Below are positions 34,457 to 44,756 of a stretch of DNA of 64,000 nucleotides, piece by piece. Both the position numbers and the translations under genes were made by a program. The DNA is from Topomyia yanbarensis (lineage: Eukaryota; Arthropoda; Insecta; Diptera; Culicidae): the NCBI RefSeq assembly GCF_030247195.1, contig NC_080671.1, positions 9,129,343 to 9,193,342 of the forward strand. The letters run 5' to 3'. The stretch's first letter is position 1; the number at the start of each line of letters is the position of its first letter. The notes beneath the pieces are model-generated. The model was not told the DNA's origin. It worked only from the letters and a program-made list of their open reading frames with translations, and did not search any database.

Positions 34457-34948
34457 ATTCGCAGTCTTGTTTCAGGACCAGTATGAGTGAACCTGAACTG
34501 TAAAAGTGTTATCATGGAAATGATGTCAACTTACCCTCGTTCTCAAATAGGTGGTTTAAATCAATGCTCGCTAATTTGCGACGCGCTTTGGTCTTCACCT
34601 TCTTTGTAGGTGGGATCAGCTGTACATCTGATGTATCGGTAGTGTGACCCGCCTGCCTCAGTTTCAGCTTCGTCAAAGGTGGGGATATATTTTCGTTTTA
34701 CTTCGCATTTTAATCTGTTCCAATTTGGAGATGGTTTCGATGATGGATCTCTTATAAGTAATTCCAACCGCTTTGGTGGCCATAATATTTCCATTTAATT
34801 TAATTTAATAATAATATTTTCCATCGATCCATTGATGTGGAACTATTGAAAGAACCGGTCGACTCGCTTCATGGTTCGCACAATGCAGAAAAAGTGACCG
34901 GTGTCTGAAATGCAGATAACATACCGCAAGGGGACATTATAGTAACTA

Positions 34949-35262
34949 CACACCAAAAAATCTGAATTTTATCGTTGACATAATTGCAAACATGACACAA
35001 TTCAACAAACCGTAATTTACGAAATGAAAGAACATTACCGTGTTCCATTTAATTTTACATGAAACATATACTTTACATGCGCAATGACTTAAAATTACAC
35101 TTCCTACCATTCAGAACAAACGCTGTATGTGGAGTAAAATTACATGATTTACGAAATTAAACGTCATGTAAAATTAAAATCAAACGTAAAACTAAGTTAT
35201 TTTTGATGCTCGTATATGTCATGGTCAGGAGACGTAAATTTACACTATTTTTTCTAGGTGTG
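34949..35262. mobile_element. 314-bp TA-flanked MITE (CACACC ends)
   Basis: TA at 34947-34948 and 35263-35264. The ends are CACACCAAAAAATCTGAATT and the complement of CACACCTAGAAAAAATAGTG. The interior repeats GTAAAATTACATG and its complement at least four times. Nested in element B. Confidence 0.8.
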
Positions 35263-35825
35263 TAGTGTTAAAAAATACAGTGCTAATCGTGCAATTTATA
35301 GTAATAGTTATTGATTCAGTCCCAAAAAGAGCATATTTTTAACGTTAAATAAAACATTATTTCGCTAGAAATATCCACATATCACAGTCGCTGAACAAAC
35401 ATAGTTTGCAGCACCTGTAACCCCTGTATCCAACATGCTTAATTCAAAATCCGATTTGGGCTGCAAATTCATAATTTTTTGAGAACAATCCACTTACCTT
35501 ATCGTGGATATAACACTGGCTCATTTTATTAACTTTCAGCAGCTGTTCGAAATAAAAAAAAACTTTCAGCAGCACAGTAGATGAATAAAATCACGACTTT
35601 TAATGCCAAATGATTCGAGGTTTTGAAAAAAATGCTCCGATGTGATGAAAAAAATTATCGAGAAAAATGACGTTACCATCCGATGTAAGGTTGCACCTCC
35701 TGTTCTAAGGTTGAACTGCCATTAACACAACGCTGATTAAAAATATCAATGTTGCCGCAATTCAGCTATTAATATATGACTATATGAATACTTACTTGAT
35801 TGGTATGATGACCAATTTTTCATGT

Positions 35826-35990
35826 GCTAGCAGAAAGGCGATATGGCTTAGATGGAAGAGCGACGAATGTAGTAACACAATGTACCTGGGTTCGAATCCA
35901 ATTGCTGGAAAAAGGAAATGGATTCGCAAAATTTCATCTTGGAAGGTAAGGTATTGTGGTGCTGATTGACTTTGGGGGCCTAAGCTCCGT
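35826..35990 (+). mobile_element. tRNA-derived SINE-like insert (within element B)
   Basis: TGGCTTAGATGGAAGAGCG matches a tRNA box A and CTGGGTTCGAATCCAA, about 35 bases later, matches box B, at tRNA-like spacing. A non-tRNA 3' part follows (GGAAGGTAAGGTATTGTGGT through AGCTCCGTTAACC), then A/T-rich DNA. The tRNA fold is not closed, so it is not a functional tRNA. Confidence 0.6.
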
Positions 35991-37043
35991 TAACCAGTAA
36001 TTACGAAAGAAGATTAAATTAATTGAAAAAAATGCCGAAAATTGTTGGTGAAAAAAATATTTTTACCATTAGCTTTTCAAGCGCTTTACAACAAGCTGAA
36101 CAATTGCTAAATAATTGCAGCTTAAACTGATTTAATCAGCAACTCCTTGTAAAAGCTGAACAAGTTTTGTTTGCGTGTGGAAAAAGCCTGTTTTCAGCTT
36201 ACTTAATCAGAAACAGTTGAACTAATGTTATGAGCCACACAGAACTGCGACTGAAGAAACGCTGTTACAACAGCACTAATCAGCAAATGCTGAATAAATT
36301 CTCCAATTTCAACTGGTTAAGCATTGAAGAGCAGTAGCTTGATTATTTTAAAACGCAGCTAATCAGCATAAGCTGATTAAAATATCTTGCACATACGTTT
36401 TTTCAGCAGAAATTGTTCCTTGGGAGTGTACTTCAATCACATGTCACAAGAAATAACGCCTTCTAGTTATGTTATGACATGTGATAATATACTAGATACT
36501 CCCGATTCCACTTTATTTTTCGACACACCACTGGCTTCGGTATTTTCTATAATAATACCTCGATCTCTTTCAAGCTTGCAGAACCTGCCTCTGTTTACAC
36601 AGCCGAACTAGCAGCAGTTCATTATAGTCTGTAAATCATTGATACTTTACATCCGAGCCATTAATTCATCCACACAGATAGCCTCAGCACGATTAAGGCA
36701 CTACGCTCATTAAAGCTTGATAATCACGCTCCGTTCTTTTTGAAGAAGATACGAGAATACTTAACTAAATTAACAAATAAATCTTATCAAATTACCTTAG
36801 TGTGGATTTCCGCTCATTGCTCCATACCGGGTAATGAGAAAGCTGATAATTTAGCCAAGATTGGTGCACTAGATGGTAAATATATGAAAGACCCATCACT
36901 TACAATGAATTTTGTAGCGCTTCTCGTCAGAGGACGCTTACTGGTTAGCAATCATTATGGGACAATGGAGATCTGGGACGGCGGTTGCACTCAATTATCC
37001 CTAAAGTATCAACGAAGGCATGGTTCAAAGGGTTGGAGGTAAG

Positions 37044-38511
37044 TAGGGTGACCATATCAAGGGAGTGAAAAACCAGGACAGTCCAAAGGGGACTAATGCC
37101 CTCCATCACCTCTTAATCGATTGTGTCTTCTCCCCAGGTTTTCGGCAGCTAAAAACTTCTAGGTGCTGGTAGCCAGAGACTCGGCAGCAAAACCTCTGTT
37201 CTGGAGTCTGGCAGGCACAGCTCAGCCAAAGTCTTTCATGAGAATTCGATCGCCGAGCTCATTTTTCAGATTCACACACACGCAGTTCTTGTTACATAAC
37301 CATCAGCGAATAATCATTAATTTAGCGGATGATATGAAATATTCTTAAATCATCTATGCAGGACCGGTAAGGGGAGATCCGTACTAAACACACGTCATTG
37401 AAGTAAAGTAGAAACATCAACGGTGTCAAGTAGCTTCCCTGCGCCATTCTTTATTTAAAAAGAAGTAGCTGCCAATCTCCAATGACAATCATTATCTCTT
37501 GATCTGAGAACTGGGATCGAAACAGCTGCAAAGCTGCCGTTGATTGCAAATTACTCCATTTTAACAATTGTTATATGAAACATAGCGGATAGGTTGGTGC
37601 AAATAATATCAGTTTGAGCGCGACCTTCCATACTTCCTGTTATCTAGGATGCTAGACTCGGCAGGTTAGTCGCTGTTCAGCGTCCAGTGAAGCTATGTTA
37701 ATAGTGGATTAAGTACTGCTAGCATTGACCCTGAAGTGGGTCCATAATCACCAGCTAGAGAGAGCACTCAGTGAAATTATTCCACGATAGTTATTGTTGT
37801 TTCGTCATTTCCCTTTGTTAGATTCGAAAAATGTTCGCGGATTTGCAGTAAGGCGAAAAAATGCCACCGGAAAGAGAACTTAACAGAAGTTAAGTCACCA
37901 ATACGTCTGCAATTTGTATTCTCAGAGGCACCAAAAGGAATTCTTAGGATCTTGGATTGAAAGGCAATTTAATCCGGGAAGAATCTTTAGTTATTATTGT
38001 TTCATCGACATTGATAGCGGCCAGAGATTGGTTCACAACGGGAACCATTTCGATTTGTTCGGCTGTGAAATTCAAATTACCTTAATAACGGATTACACTC
38101 CCGTAATACGCACAACAGTCTTCCTATACGTATGGGATTGTTATGCTTTTCACGGCAGTACAAGTCATTCATATGCTATGCACGAACTCTTCGTTCTTTA
38201 TCTTTTCAATTTCCGCGTAAGGGAAGAAACTTGAGAGACTAAAAAAGACATCGGATGGTACAATTGAGGCATTCGAGTATATAGAACTTTGTCGTATTTT
38301 GCTTGAGGTTGAGTTTACGCTGCAGTTATGGTTGCGTAACTGCAATCTGAACTAGAGAAAATAAAGCGAAGGCTCAGTCAAGAAAAATAATTTAGGCTTG
38401 CAGGACAAAAACCAGGACAAATCAAGCATTTCCTTTGACTTCCCAGGACACCAGGACAGTCACTGAAAAACCAGGACATGTCCTGGGAAACCAGGACGTA
38501 TGGTCACCCTA
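37044..38511. mobile_element. 1.5-kb hAT-type element with perfect 8-bp TSD
   Basis: GAGGTAAG lies at 37036-37043 and 38512-38519. The termini TAGGGTGACCATA are perfectly inverted for 13 bases (37044-37056; complement at 38499-38511). AACCAGGACA and CCAGGAC motifs recur just inside both ends. The longest frame (37914-38234, 106 codons, opening with a non-ATG codon) is not recognisable as a transposase. It is probably a non-autonomous hAT derivative. It interrupts LINE copy 2 in the RNase H to C-terminal linker. Confidence 0.92.
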
Positions 38512-38820
38512 GAGGTAAGTCGAAACTTCATTCGTGTGATGTCTAGGCTCATGCCCAACCATTATACGTTGAATGCGCATCTCCGCCGTATTGGGATCGC
38601 AGAAGATAATCAATGTGCTTGCGGAGAGGGTTACGAAAACATTGAACATGTTGTTTGGTCTTGCACTGAATATCGTGAAGCCAGATCCCAATTAATAGAC
38701 TCCTTACGAGCCAGAAGAAAACCACCCTATGTACCTGTTCGTGATATCCTCGCTTTACGAGATCTTACATACATGGGCCATATTTATCATTTCCTGAAAA
38801 CAATAAATATTCAAATATAA

Positions 38821-39153
38821 TTATCCCCACAATGTATCTATTTTTTCCCTTGGTACCCACAAACAATTTAGATTTCTTCGCAGTTAGTTAAGTTAGATAA
38901 AACGATATAAATAAAGAAAAAAAATAAACAAAGATTACAGAAAAACTATCAATAGGTTTACAATGAAATTCAAGAAAATAGAGTATAAATAAAAATATTC
39001 AAAATGATGATTATTCTCAGTGTTAGCATTAGAAAGTGAATTTTTATTATAACGTGATAGTCTTAAGAACTTTTGGAACATGTTATGTAAAAAAAAACCC
39101 CCGGCGTAAAAAAGCTTTTGCAAATGCCGTGTCAAATAAACGTTTTATGAAAA
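38821..39153 (+). other. LINE copy 2 3' UTR and poly(A)
   Basis: It is shorter than that of copy 1 but ends in the same GCCGTGTCAAATAAACG tip and A-run, followed by the right TSD at 39154-39169. Confidence 0.8.
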
Positions 39154-39169
39154 AAAATTGATTATATAA

Positions 39170-39645
39170 TATTAATGTATGGTTATAAATATAAAGAAAA
39201 TATTTCATGTAATGCATAAAATGATGAGTTTTATGAATATAATGTATATTTTGAATGCACCGAAAAATAAGAATGTTATGGCTTATAAATATCTTTACGT
39301 GAAAATGAGAAATGTACTGAATATATTACATATAACGACGAATATATATTGATCAAAATATATTCAATTATTTGGATTTAAAATGATGGCTATAAAGAAT
39401 GTAATGAACTTGTTTGAGCCAAACTCCTTCTAACGCAGCCCAATACACTTATCACGACTACGACCTCTGAAAAATGGTACACCAAACTAGTTTTAACTAG
39501 TGAAGAGACCTTGACGCCATTAAATCGACGAACACCTAAAATCCCATACGACAACAATGCACCATCTTAACAGGGACCATTCAGAAGTTACGCAACGCAA
39601 AAATGGTACAAACTAGACCCCCACACAGAAATTGTCGAAAAAAAA
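39170..39645. other. Unrecognised DNA
   Basis: AT-rich; no gene or paired termini seen. Confidence 0.35.
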
Positions 39646-39911
39646 ATTTATCCTTTGGTCCCTACATATAGCCTCATGACCCTTTCTGATTATTTACATA
39701 AAATTTACCTAACAGCGCAAAATTTATAAAAAACCAAAATTTTTATTTTTGCATATTTCGAATCTCTAGATAATAAAAAGAGCCCATCAAACTACCAACT
39801 ATCAATTTGCATATGAGGCTGACAAAATCGGGTCAAAAAACTGATAAAAACGGGGGTAGGTACAATCGGGGGCTAATCAAATCGAAGGCTGATAAAAACG
39901 GGTCTTTACTG
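39646..39911. mobile_element. MITE, CAGTRRAGACCCG family, copy ii (left end missing)
   Basis: The right end GGCTGATAAAAACGGGTCTT then TACTG is followed by TA (39912-39913). Internal blocks CCATCAAACTACCAACTATC and CAATTTGCATATGA match 48020-48070. The left terminus is absent, so this copy is truncated near 39646. Confidence 0.75.
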
Positions 39912-40017
39912 TAGTGGCAGCTTGTCAAATCTAGCTGGAGCTTTGTTGTGCCTTCGTGAGTCTTAATGAAAGGTAGTATACATTTCTCCAGACACTCTTG
40001 GTTATGCAGTTAGAAGA

Positions 40018-40281
40018 TAAAAAACCTGTTTCAATCCACCTAGCGGTGCAATTGTGCCTTTCTCATTTCTCTAAACTATGACACGGAGGCTTTTTATGTT
40101 CAACATAATTGTGGAAATGTCCATTACATTCTTAGTACACTTTGCACTTATACACAATGGCATGCCAGCCACGAAGTTGATGAGCTACGCGTCGACGGTG
40201 AAACACTTGAAACAAAAAAATATTCTACTTCATTAGCCTAATCAGCATTAGATCAATGTTATCTGCTTGCTAACTCATTTT
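40018..40281. repeat. Dispersed repeat, copy b
   Basis: Same repeat as 13866-14345, with an uninterrupted CACTTGAAACAAAAA. LINE copy 3 inserted at its TGCTAACTCATTTT, so the remainder of this repeat, if any, lies beyond 46396. Confidence 0.8.
40268..40281. repeat. TSD of LINE copy 3 (3' side)
   Basis: TGCTAACTCATTTT is repeated at 46396-46409; the T-run merges with the complement of the poly(A) tail. Confidence 0.88.
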
Positions 40282-41069
40282 TTTTTTTCAATTCGTTTAT
40301 TTGATAAGGCAGGTTTGCGTTAGCTTAAAGGTGCCAATTTTGTTTTGTTTTACATTTTAAATTACTTAAAACTAGGGGATTACATATTGATTTTTGAAAT
40401 TCGTAAGATTAGGGGGTCATTTAGTTTTTATGGCAATATGGTTTGACTTTTTTAGCAATGAGATTATTAGAGCAAATAATGTTTAACTAAGGGGGAAAAT
40501 TTTTACGACTATCTTAAAAGTAGAAATAATTAGAGGGCGTGATTAAATTTTGTAAAGATTCGGAGACATTAACTACAGTTATTTTATGTGGTAGTAGAGG
40601 CATTTTCAACGAGATCATATAATATAATAGTTAAAACTAGAAAAGGCAAGAAGAGCTAAATGCTTCATGAAGATATTCGGGGGGGGGGGGGGGGGGGAAG
40701 GGTGCAGAGTCAGGGGAAGTAGGGTGGACAAACGTGGCAGGGGGAGAACATTATTTCAGTTTCAGACTTCGGGAGATCAACGGATGGATTGCAGAATCAG
40801 GGTGGCCTTCATCAGGGGAATCATGTACTGGGACGCCGGGTGGTCGTTCTCAAGATGGCAGGGGTTTCTCCAGACGATTTCGTAGTGCGGCTCAGATGTT
40901 GATCGGCTACATTTCGAGTTGTGCATGTGATGTTCGTGCTTTAGGTCCCGTGTTTGTTGGCTCATTCGACAGGGATGTTTTGTGTCGCCTTGGAGTCGCA
41001 TCAAACCATCGTGGGTGTATGGTACAGGTGGAAGAGAGCGTTTCTGAGAATGATAAGGAAAAGGGGCAG
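40282..41069 (-). other. LINE copy 3 3' UTR
   Basis: About 790 bases (minus strand) after the ORF2 stop. It contains a C-run on the coding strand (G-run 40680-40697) and ends with GGCACC...GCTAACGCAAACC, a TCAAATAAACGAATTG tip and the A tail, matching copy 1. A 231-codon plus-strand frame across 40734-41429 is a shadow. Confidence 0.8.
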
Positions 41070-44000
41070 TTAAAGTTGGATATTGATGGTTTTTATGAAG
41101 GTGTATATAACGGACATATAGAGGACATCGCGGCTTGCCAACACATCTCGAACCGGGACGTTGGGTGGTCTTCCTCGGGCCCGGAGGGTGTCCATAAGCC
41201 GAGACCTGGCGGAACTGTACTCGGTGCACGCCCAGACTATGTGCTCTATATCGTTATAACCGTCGCCACAAGCGCAGATACCACTCTCCACGAGCCCAAT
41301 ACGTCGGAGATGTGCATCCAGCGTGTAATGGTTCGCCATGAGTCGGGACATCACACGAATGAAGTCACGACCCACATCCATCCCCTTGAACCAAGGTTTC
41401 GTCGATACCTTAGGGACTATCGAATGTAGCCACCTTCCTAGCTCCCCATTGCTCCACGAGGTTTGCCAACTTTCGAGGGTTCTCTGATGAGTAATACTGA
41501 AAAATTCGTGGAAGCAAATTGGTCTTTCAAAAACGTCACCTTCAATGGCACCCACCTTAGCTAAGGAGTCCGCCTTCTCATTGCCCGGAATGGAGCAATG
41601 AGAAGGGACCCACACCAAGGTAATCTGGAAAGATTTGTCAGATAAAGCACTCAGTAGCTCCCGTATTTTCCCCAAAAAATACGAGGAATGCTTTCCATGT
41701 TTCATCGAGCGAATAGCGTCAATAGAACTCAGACTATCCGAGACGATGAAGTAATGGTCTGCGGGTAATGTGTCAATGATTCCAAGGGTATACTGAATAG
41801 CAGCTAGTTCTGCGGCGTAAACTGAAGCAGGGTCATTGAGTTTGTAGGAGGCGGTGAACTTTTGATTGAAAATACCGAAGCCAGTGGACCCTTCGAGGTT
41901 TGATCCGTCAGTATAAAACATCTTAGAACAGTCGACTTCTCGGAATTTATTATAAAAAATATTTGGAACCACTTGTGGGCGTATGTGGTCCGGAATTCCA
42001 ATAATCTCATCTTTCATGGATGTGTCGAAGAAAACAGTAGATTCAGAAGTATTTGTGAAATGCACACGGTTGGGATTGTAAGAAGAAGGATTAATATTTT
42101 GCGCCATGTAGTCAAAGTACAGGGACATAAAACGGGTCTGAGAATTGAGCTCAACAAGCCTTTCGAAATTTTCAATCACCAACGGGTTCAAGATATCGCA
42201 TCGAATGAGCAATCGATATGAGAGTTCCCAAAATCGATTTTTCAGCGGGAGAACGCCCGACAGGACTTCGAGACTCATCGTATGGGTCGACTGCATGCAC
42301 CCTAAGGCGATACGCAAACAACGATACTGAATTCTTTCGAGTTTGATGAAATGTATGTTCGCGGCGGATCGAAAGCAGAAGCATCCGTATTCCAGTACCG
42401 ACAGTATCGTCGTTTGATACAACCTAATTAGGTCTCCTGGGTGGGCACCCCACCACATTCCGGTTATTGTACGAAGAAAGTTGATCCTTTGTTGGCATTT
42501 CTGTTTCAGATACCGAATATGGCATCCCCAAGTACCTTTCGAGTCGAACCAGACCCCTAGATATTTTACTGTGAAGACCTGAGCTATAGTTTGACCCATT
42601 AATTGAAGCTGTAGTTGTGCTGGTTCACGCTTCCTAGAAAATACAACTAGCTCAGTTTTCTCCGTGGAGAATTCGATACCCAGCTTAATAGCCCATGCAG
42701 ACAAATTGTCCAAGGTATTCTGTAATGGTCCTTGTAGATCGACAGCTTTGGGTCCCGTAACAGACACCACGCCATCGTCTGCAAGTTGTCTTAACGTGCA
42801 GGAATTGTCAAGACATTCATCAATGTCGTTGACGTAGAAATTGTATAACAGGGGGCTTAGACATGAGCCCTGGGGAAGCCCCATGTAGCTAAATCGTGAT
42901 GTCGATAAGTCACCATGCGAAAAATGCATGTGCTTTTCCGACAACAAGTTTAGTAAAAAGTTGTTTAAAGTCGCTGAAAGACCATGCTGGTGCAGCTTCT
43001 CTGAAAGAATGTTGATAGAAACTGAATCAAAAGCCCCCTTTATATCTAGGAACACTGATGCCATCTGCTCTTTACTAGCATAGGCCATTTGAATTTCGGT
43101 TGAGAGCAACGCAAGACAATCGTTCGTCCCTTTGCCTTTGCGAAAGCCAAACTGTGTATCTGACAGTAAGCCATTTGCTTCGACCCAATTGTCGAGGCGG
43201 GATAGGATCATTTTCTCGAACAACTTCCGGATACAAGATAGCATTGCGATCGGTCGATACGAATTGTGGTCGGAGGCTGGTTTTCCTGGTTTTTGGATGG
43301 CGATGACCTTCACTTGCCTCCAATCCTGTGGGACAATGATAGCCTCAAGAAACTTATTAAATAAGTTCAACAAGCGTCTCTTGGCAGAGTCTGGCAGATT
43401 CTTCAACAAGTTGAATTTGATTCTGTCTGGCCCTGGGGCTTTATTGTTACACGACAAGAGAGCAAGTGAGAACTCCACCATCGAAAAAGGTGTTTCGTTC
43501 GCGTTATCGTGACGGGACGCGGCGCGGTAGATCTTCTGTGCCGGGGCGGAATCCGGACAAACCTTCTTGGCGAAATCGAATATCCAACGGTTTGAATATT
43601 CCACGCTCTCATTAGTACTGTTTCGATTTCGCATACGTCGGGCTGTTCCCCAAAGAGTGCTCATCGATGTTTCTCTCGTTAATCCGTCGACGAACCGGCG
43701 CCAATAACCGCGTTTTTTGGCTTTCATCAAACTCTTCATTCGCTTGTCTAACGTCGCGTACTGTCGAAAACTAGCGGGTAACCCGTCGTTCCGGAAGGTC
43801 TTAAACGCGGCGGCCTTCTCTGCGTACACGTCTGAGCACTCTTTATCCCACCAGGGATTGGGAGAACGTTTTTGTATGTTCGCGCCGGGTACTGGCTTAG
43901 TCTGAGCTTGATTCGCGCTGTCGAGAATCAAGCCAGCCAAAAAGCTGTACTCTTCCTCCGGAGGAAGTTCTTGAGTAGATTCGATGTTGTCGGATATCGC

Positions 44001-44756
44001 GGCAGCATAGCTCTTCCAATCGATATTTCGTGTGAGGTCATACGAAATATTGATTGTTTCCAATGGCCTTGAGCCGTTATTGATTGAGACTACGATCGGC
44101 AGATGGTCGCTACCGTGGGGATCAGGGATTACCTTCCACGCGCATTCTAACTTTAGCGAGGTCGAGCAAAGGGATAAATCTAATGCGCTTGGGCGCGCTG
44201 GTGGGGGAGGAATCCGTGTCATTTCACCCGTGTTTAGAATTGTCATGTTGAAGTTGTCGCAAATATTGTGAATTAAAGAGGAACGGTTATCATCATAAAG
44301 GCAACCCCATTCCGCACCGTGAGAGTTAAAGTCGCCTAAAACTAGTCGCGGTGCAGGCAGGGATTCTATGATGTCATGTAGCCGGCGATGCCCAATCGCG
44401 GTGTTGGGGGGAATATATATGGAAGCTATGCAAAGATCTTTGCCTTTGGTTGTTACTTGACAAGCGACAACTTCAATACCTGTTATCGAGGGAAGGTTAA
44501 TTCTGTAGAAGGAATAGCGCTTTTTGATCCCCAAAAGCACTCCTCCATAGGGGGTGTCTCGATCCAGGCGAATAATATTAAAGTCGTGGAAGTTGAGATC
44601 TATGTCGGAAGTTAACCAAGTTTCACATAATGCAAATGCATAGCAACTCAAATTATTTATTAAAATTTTGAAGGAATCGATTTTCGGGATGATACTTCTG
44701 CAATTCCACTGTAGAACAGTGATCAAATCCGTGACCTCGTTCGATGAGTTAGCCAT
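41070..44756 (-). CDS. LINE ORF2: endonuclease, reverse transcriptase, RNase H (copy 3)
   Basis: An uninterrupted 1228-residue polyprotein for target-primed reverse transcription. I chose ATG 44756-44754 because it overlaps the ORF1 stop in ATGGCTAA and matches copy 1; an upstream in-frame ATG at 44768 would add only four residues. The APE endonuclease occupies about residues 10-225 (LQWNCRS near 15, CETW at 44-47, GDFNSHG near 140, GSDHLPI near 215). RT is about 400-720: APGPDRIKFNL, FLDIKGAFDS near 569, MGLPQGSCLSPLLYNF near 625, LADDG near 658. RNase H is about 940-1070: FYTDGS near 947, AAELAAIQ near 983, SDSLSS, WVPSHCSIPGNEKAD near 1054. The C-terminal Cys/His motif CACGDGYNDIEHIVWAC lies near 1160. 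All catalytic acidic residues are present. RNase H separates it from R1 and Jockey elements and fits the I group. Confidence 0.95.
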   Translation of the reverse strand: MANSSNEVTDLITVLQWNCRSIIPKIDSFKILINNLSCYAFALCETWLTSDIDLNFHDFNIIRLDRDTPYGGVLLGIKKRYSFYRINLPSITGIEVVACQVTTKGKDLCIASIYIPPNTAIGHRRLHDIIESLPAPRLVLGDFNSHGAEWGCLYDDNRSSLIHNICDNFNMTILNTGEMTRIPPPPARPSALDLSLCSTSLKLECAWKVIPDPHGSDHLPIVVSINNGSRPLETINISYDLTRNIDWKSYAAAISDNIESTQELPPEEEYSFLAGLILDSANQAQTKPVPGANIQKRSPNPWWDKECSDVYAEKAAAFKTFRNDGLPASFRQYATLDKRMKSLMKAKKRGYWRRFVDGLTRETSMSTLWGTARRMRNRNSTNESVEYSNRWIFDFAKKVCPDSAPAQKIYRAASRHDNANETPFSMVEFSLALLSCNNKAPGPDRIKFNLLKNLPDSAKRRLLNLFNKFLEAIIVPQDWRQVKVIAIQKPGKPASDHNSYRPIAMLSCIRKLFEKMILSRLDNWVEANGLLSDTQFGFRKGKGTNDCLALLSTEIQMAYASKEQMASVFLDIKGAFDSVSINILSEKLHQHGLSATLNNFLLNLLSEKHMHFSHGDLSTSRFSYMGLPQGSCLSPLLYNFYVNDIDECLDNSCTLRQLADDGVVSVTGPKAVDLQGPLQNTLDNLSAWAIKLGIEFSTEKTELVVFSRKREPAQLQLQLMGQTIAQVFTVKYLGVWFDSKGTWGCHIRYLKQKCQQRINFLRTITGMWWGAHPGDLIRLYQTTILSVLEYGCFCFRSAANIHFIKLERIQYRCLRIALGCMQSTHTMSLEVLSGVLPLKNRFWELSYRLLIRCDILNPLVIENFERLVELNSQTRFMSLYFDYMAQNINPSSYNPNRVHFTNTSESTVFFDTSMKDEIIGIPDHIRPQVVPNIFYNKFREVDCSKMFYTDGSNLEGSTGFGIFNQKFTASYKLNDPASVYAAELAAIQYTLGIIDTLPADHYFIVSDSLSSIDAIRSMKHGKHSSYFLGKIRELLSALSDKSFQITLVWVPSHCSIPGNEKADSLAKVGAIEGDVFERPICFHEFFSITHQRTLESWQTSWSNGELGRWLHSIVPKVSTKPWFKGMDVGRDFIRVMSRLMANHYTLDAHLRRIGLVESGICACGDGYNDIEHIVWACTEYSSARSRLMDTLRARGRPPNVPVRDVLASRDVLYMSVIYTFIKTINIQL

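Larger units (their letters stand above)
33751..36424. mobile_element. TIR element B of the CCCAA family (2-bp TSD)
   Basis: A 2674-bp insert. The left end CCCAAGAAACAATTT (33751-33765) and the complement of the right end, CCCAAGGAACAATTT (36410-36424), differ at one base. AG flanks both sides (33749-33750, 36425-36426). Removing the insert and one AG gives TTC ATG ACA GTG TAC TTC, in frame with ORF2 (FMTVYF where copy 1 has FMALYF). The inner flanks are full of GCTGAATAAA, GCTGAAC, TTAATCAGC and TTCAGC motifs (33790-34190 and 36095-36410). The middle carries a foldback (34283-34456), a TA MITE (34949-35262) and a tRNA-like SINE (35826-35990). No transposase was seen. Confidence 0.9.
31508..38820 (+). 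pseudogene. LINE ORF2 remains, copy 2
   Basis: Segments 31508-33748, 36427-37043 and 38520-38820 are collinear with ORF2 of copies 1 and 3. Defects in order: SNRW to SNR-TGA at 32297-32299; a frameshift near 32815; FLDIKGAFD reads GAFH; another frameshift near 32985; LADD reads LADN (33096-33107); GTW to GT-TGA at 33344-33346; an indel near 33385. After element B there is a deletion joining FFDT to TGFGIF (about 36528), which removes the first RNase H Asp motif (FYTDGS). The hAT insert then sits in the codons for FKGLEV. The RNase H block ISAHCSIPGNEKAD and the C-terminal CACGEGYENIEH are still readable. It is clearly dead. Confidence 0.9.
31490..39153 (+). mobile_element. I-group LINE copy 2, 5'-truncated, with two nested transposons
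   Basis: This copy starts inside the endonuclease domain, equivalent to about 2940 of copy 1. It ends with the family 3' tip GCC...TCAAATAAACG plus A tail. Sixteen-base TSDs bracket the whole 7.7 kb, including the two inserts (33751-36424 and 37044-38511), so the LINE came first. Its own sequence is about 3.5 kb. Confidence 0.92.

Noticed and set aside
33751..36424. Element B as a hAT or Tc1/mariner element
   Set aside because: The flanks do not support an 8-bp or TA duplication, whereas a 2-bp AG duplication restores the LINE reading frame exactly.
40734..41429. 231-codon plus-strand frame
   Set aside because: It is antisense to the ORF2 C-terminus and 3' UTR of LINE copy 3, with no motif.
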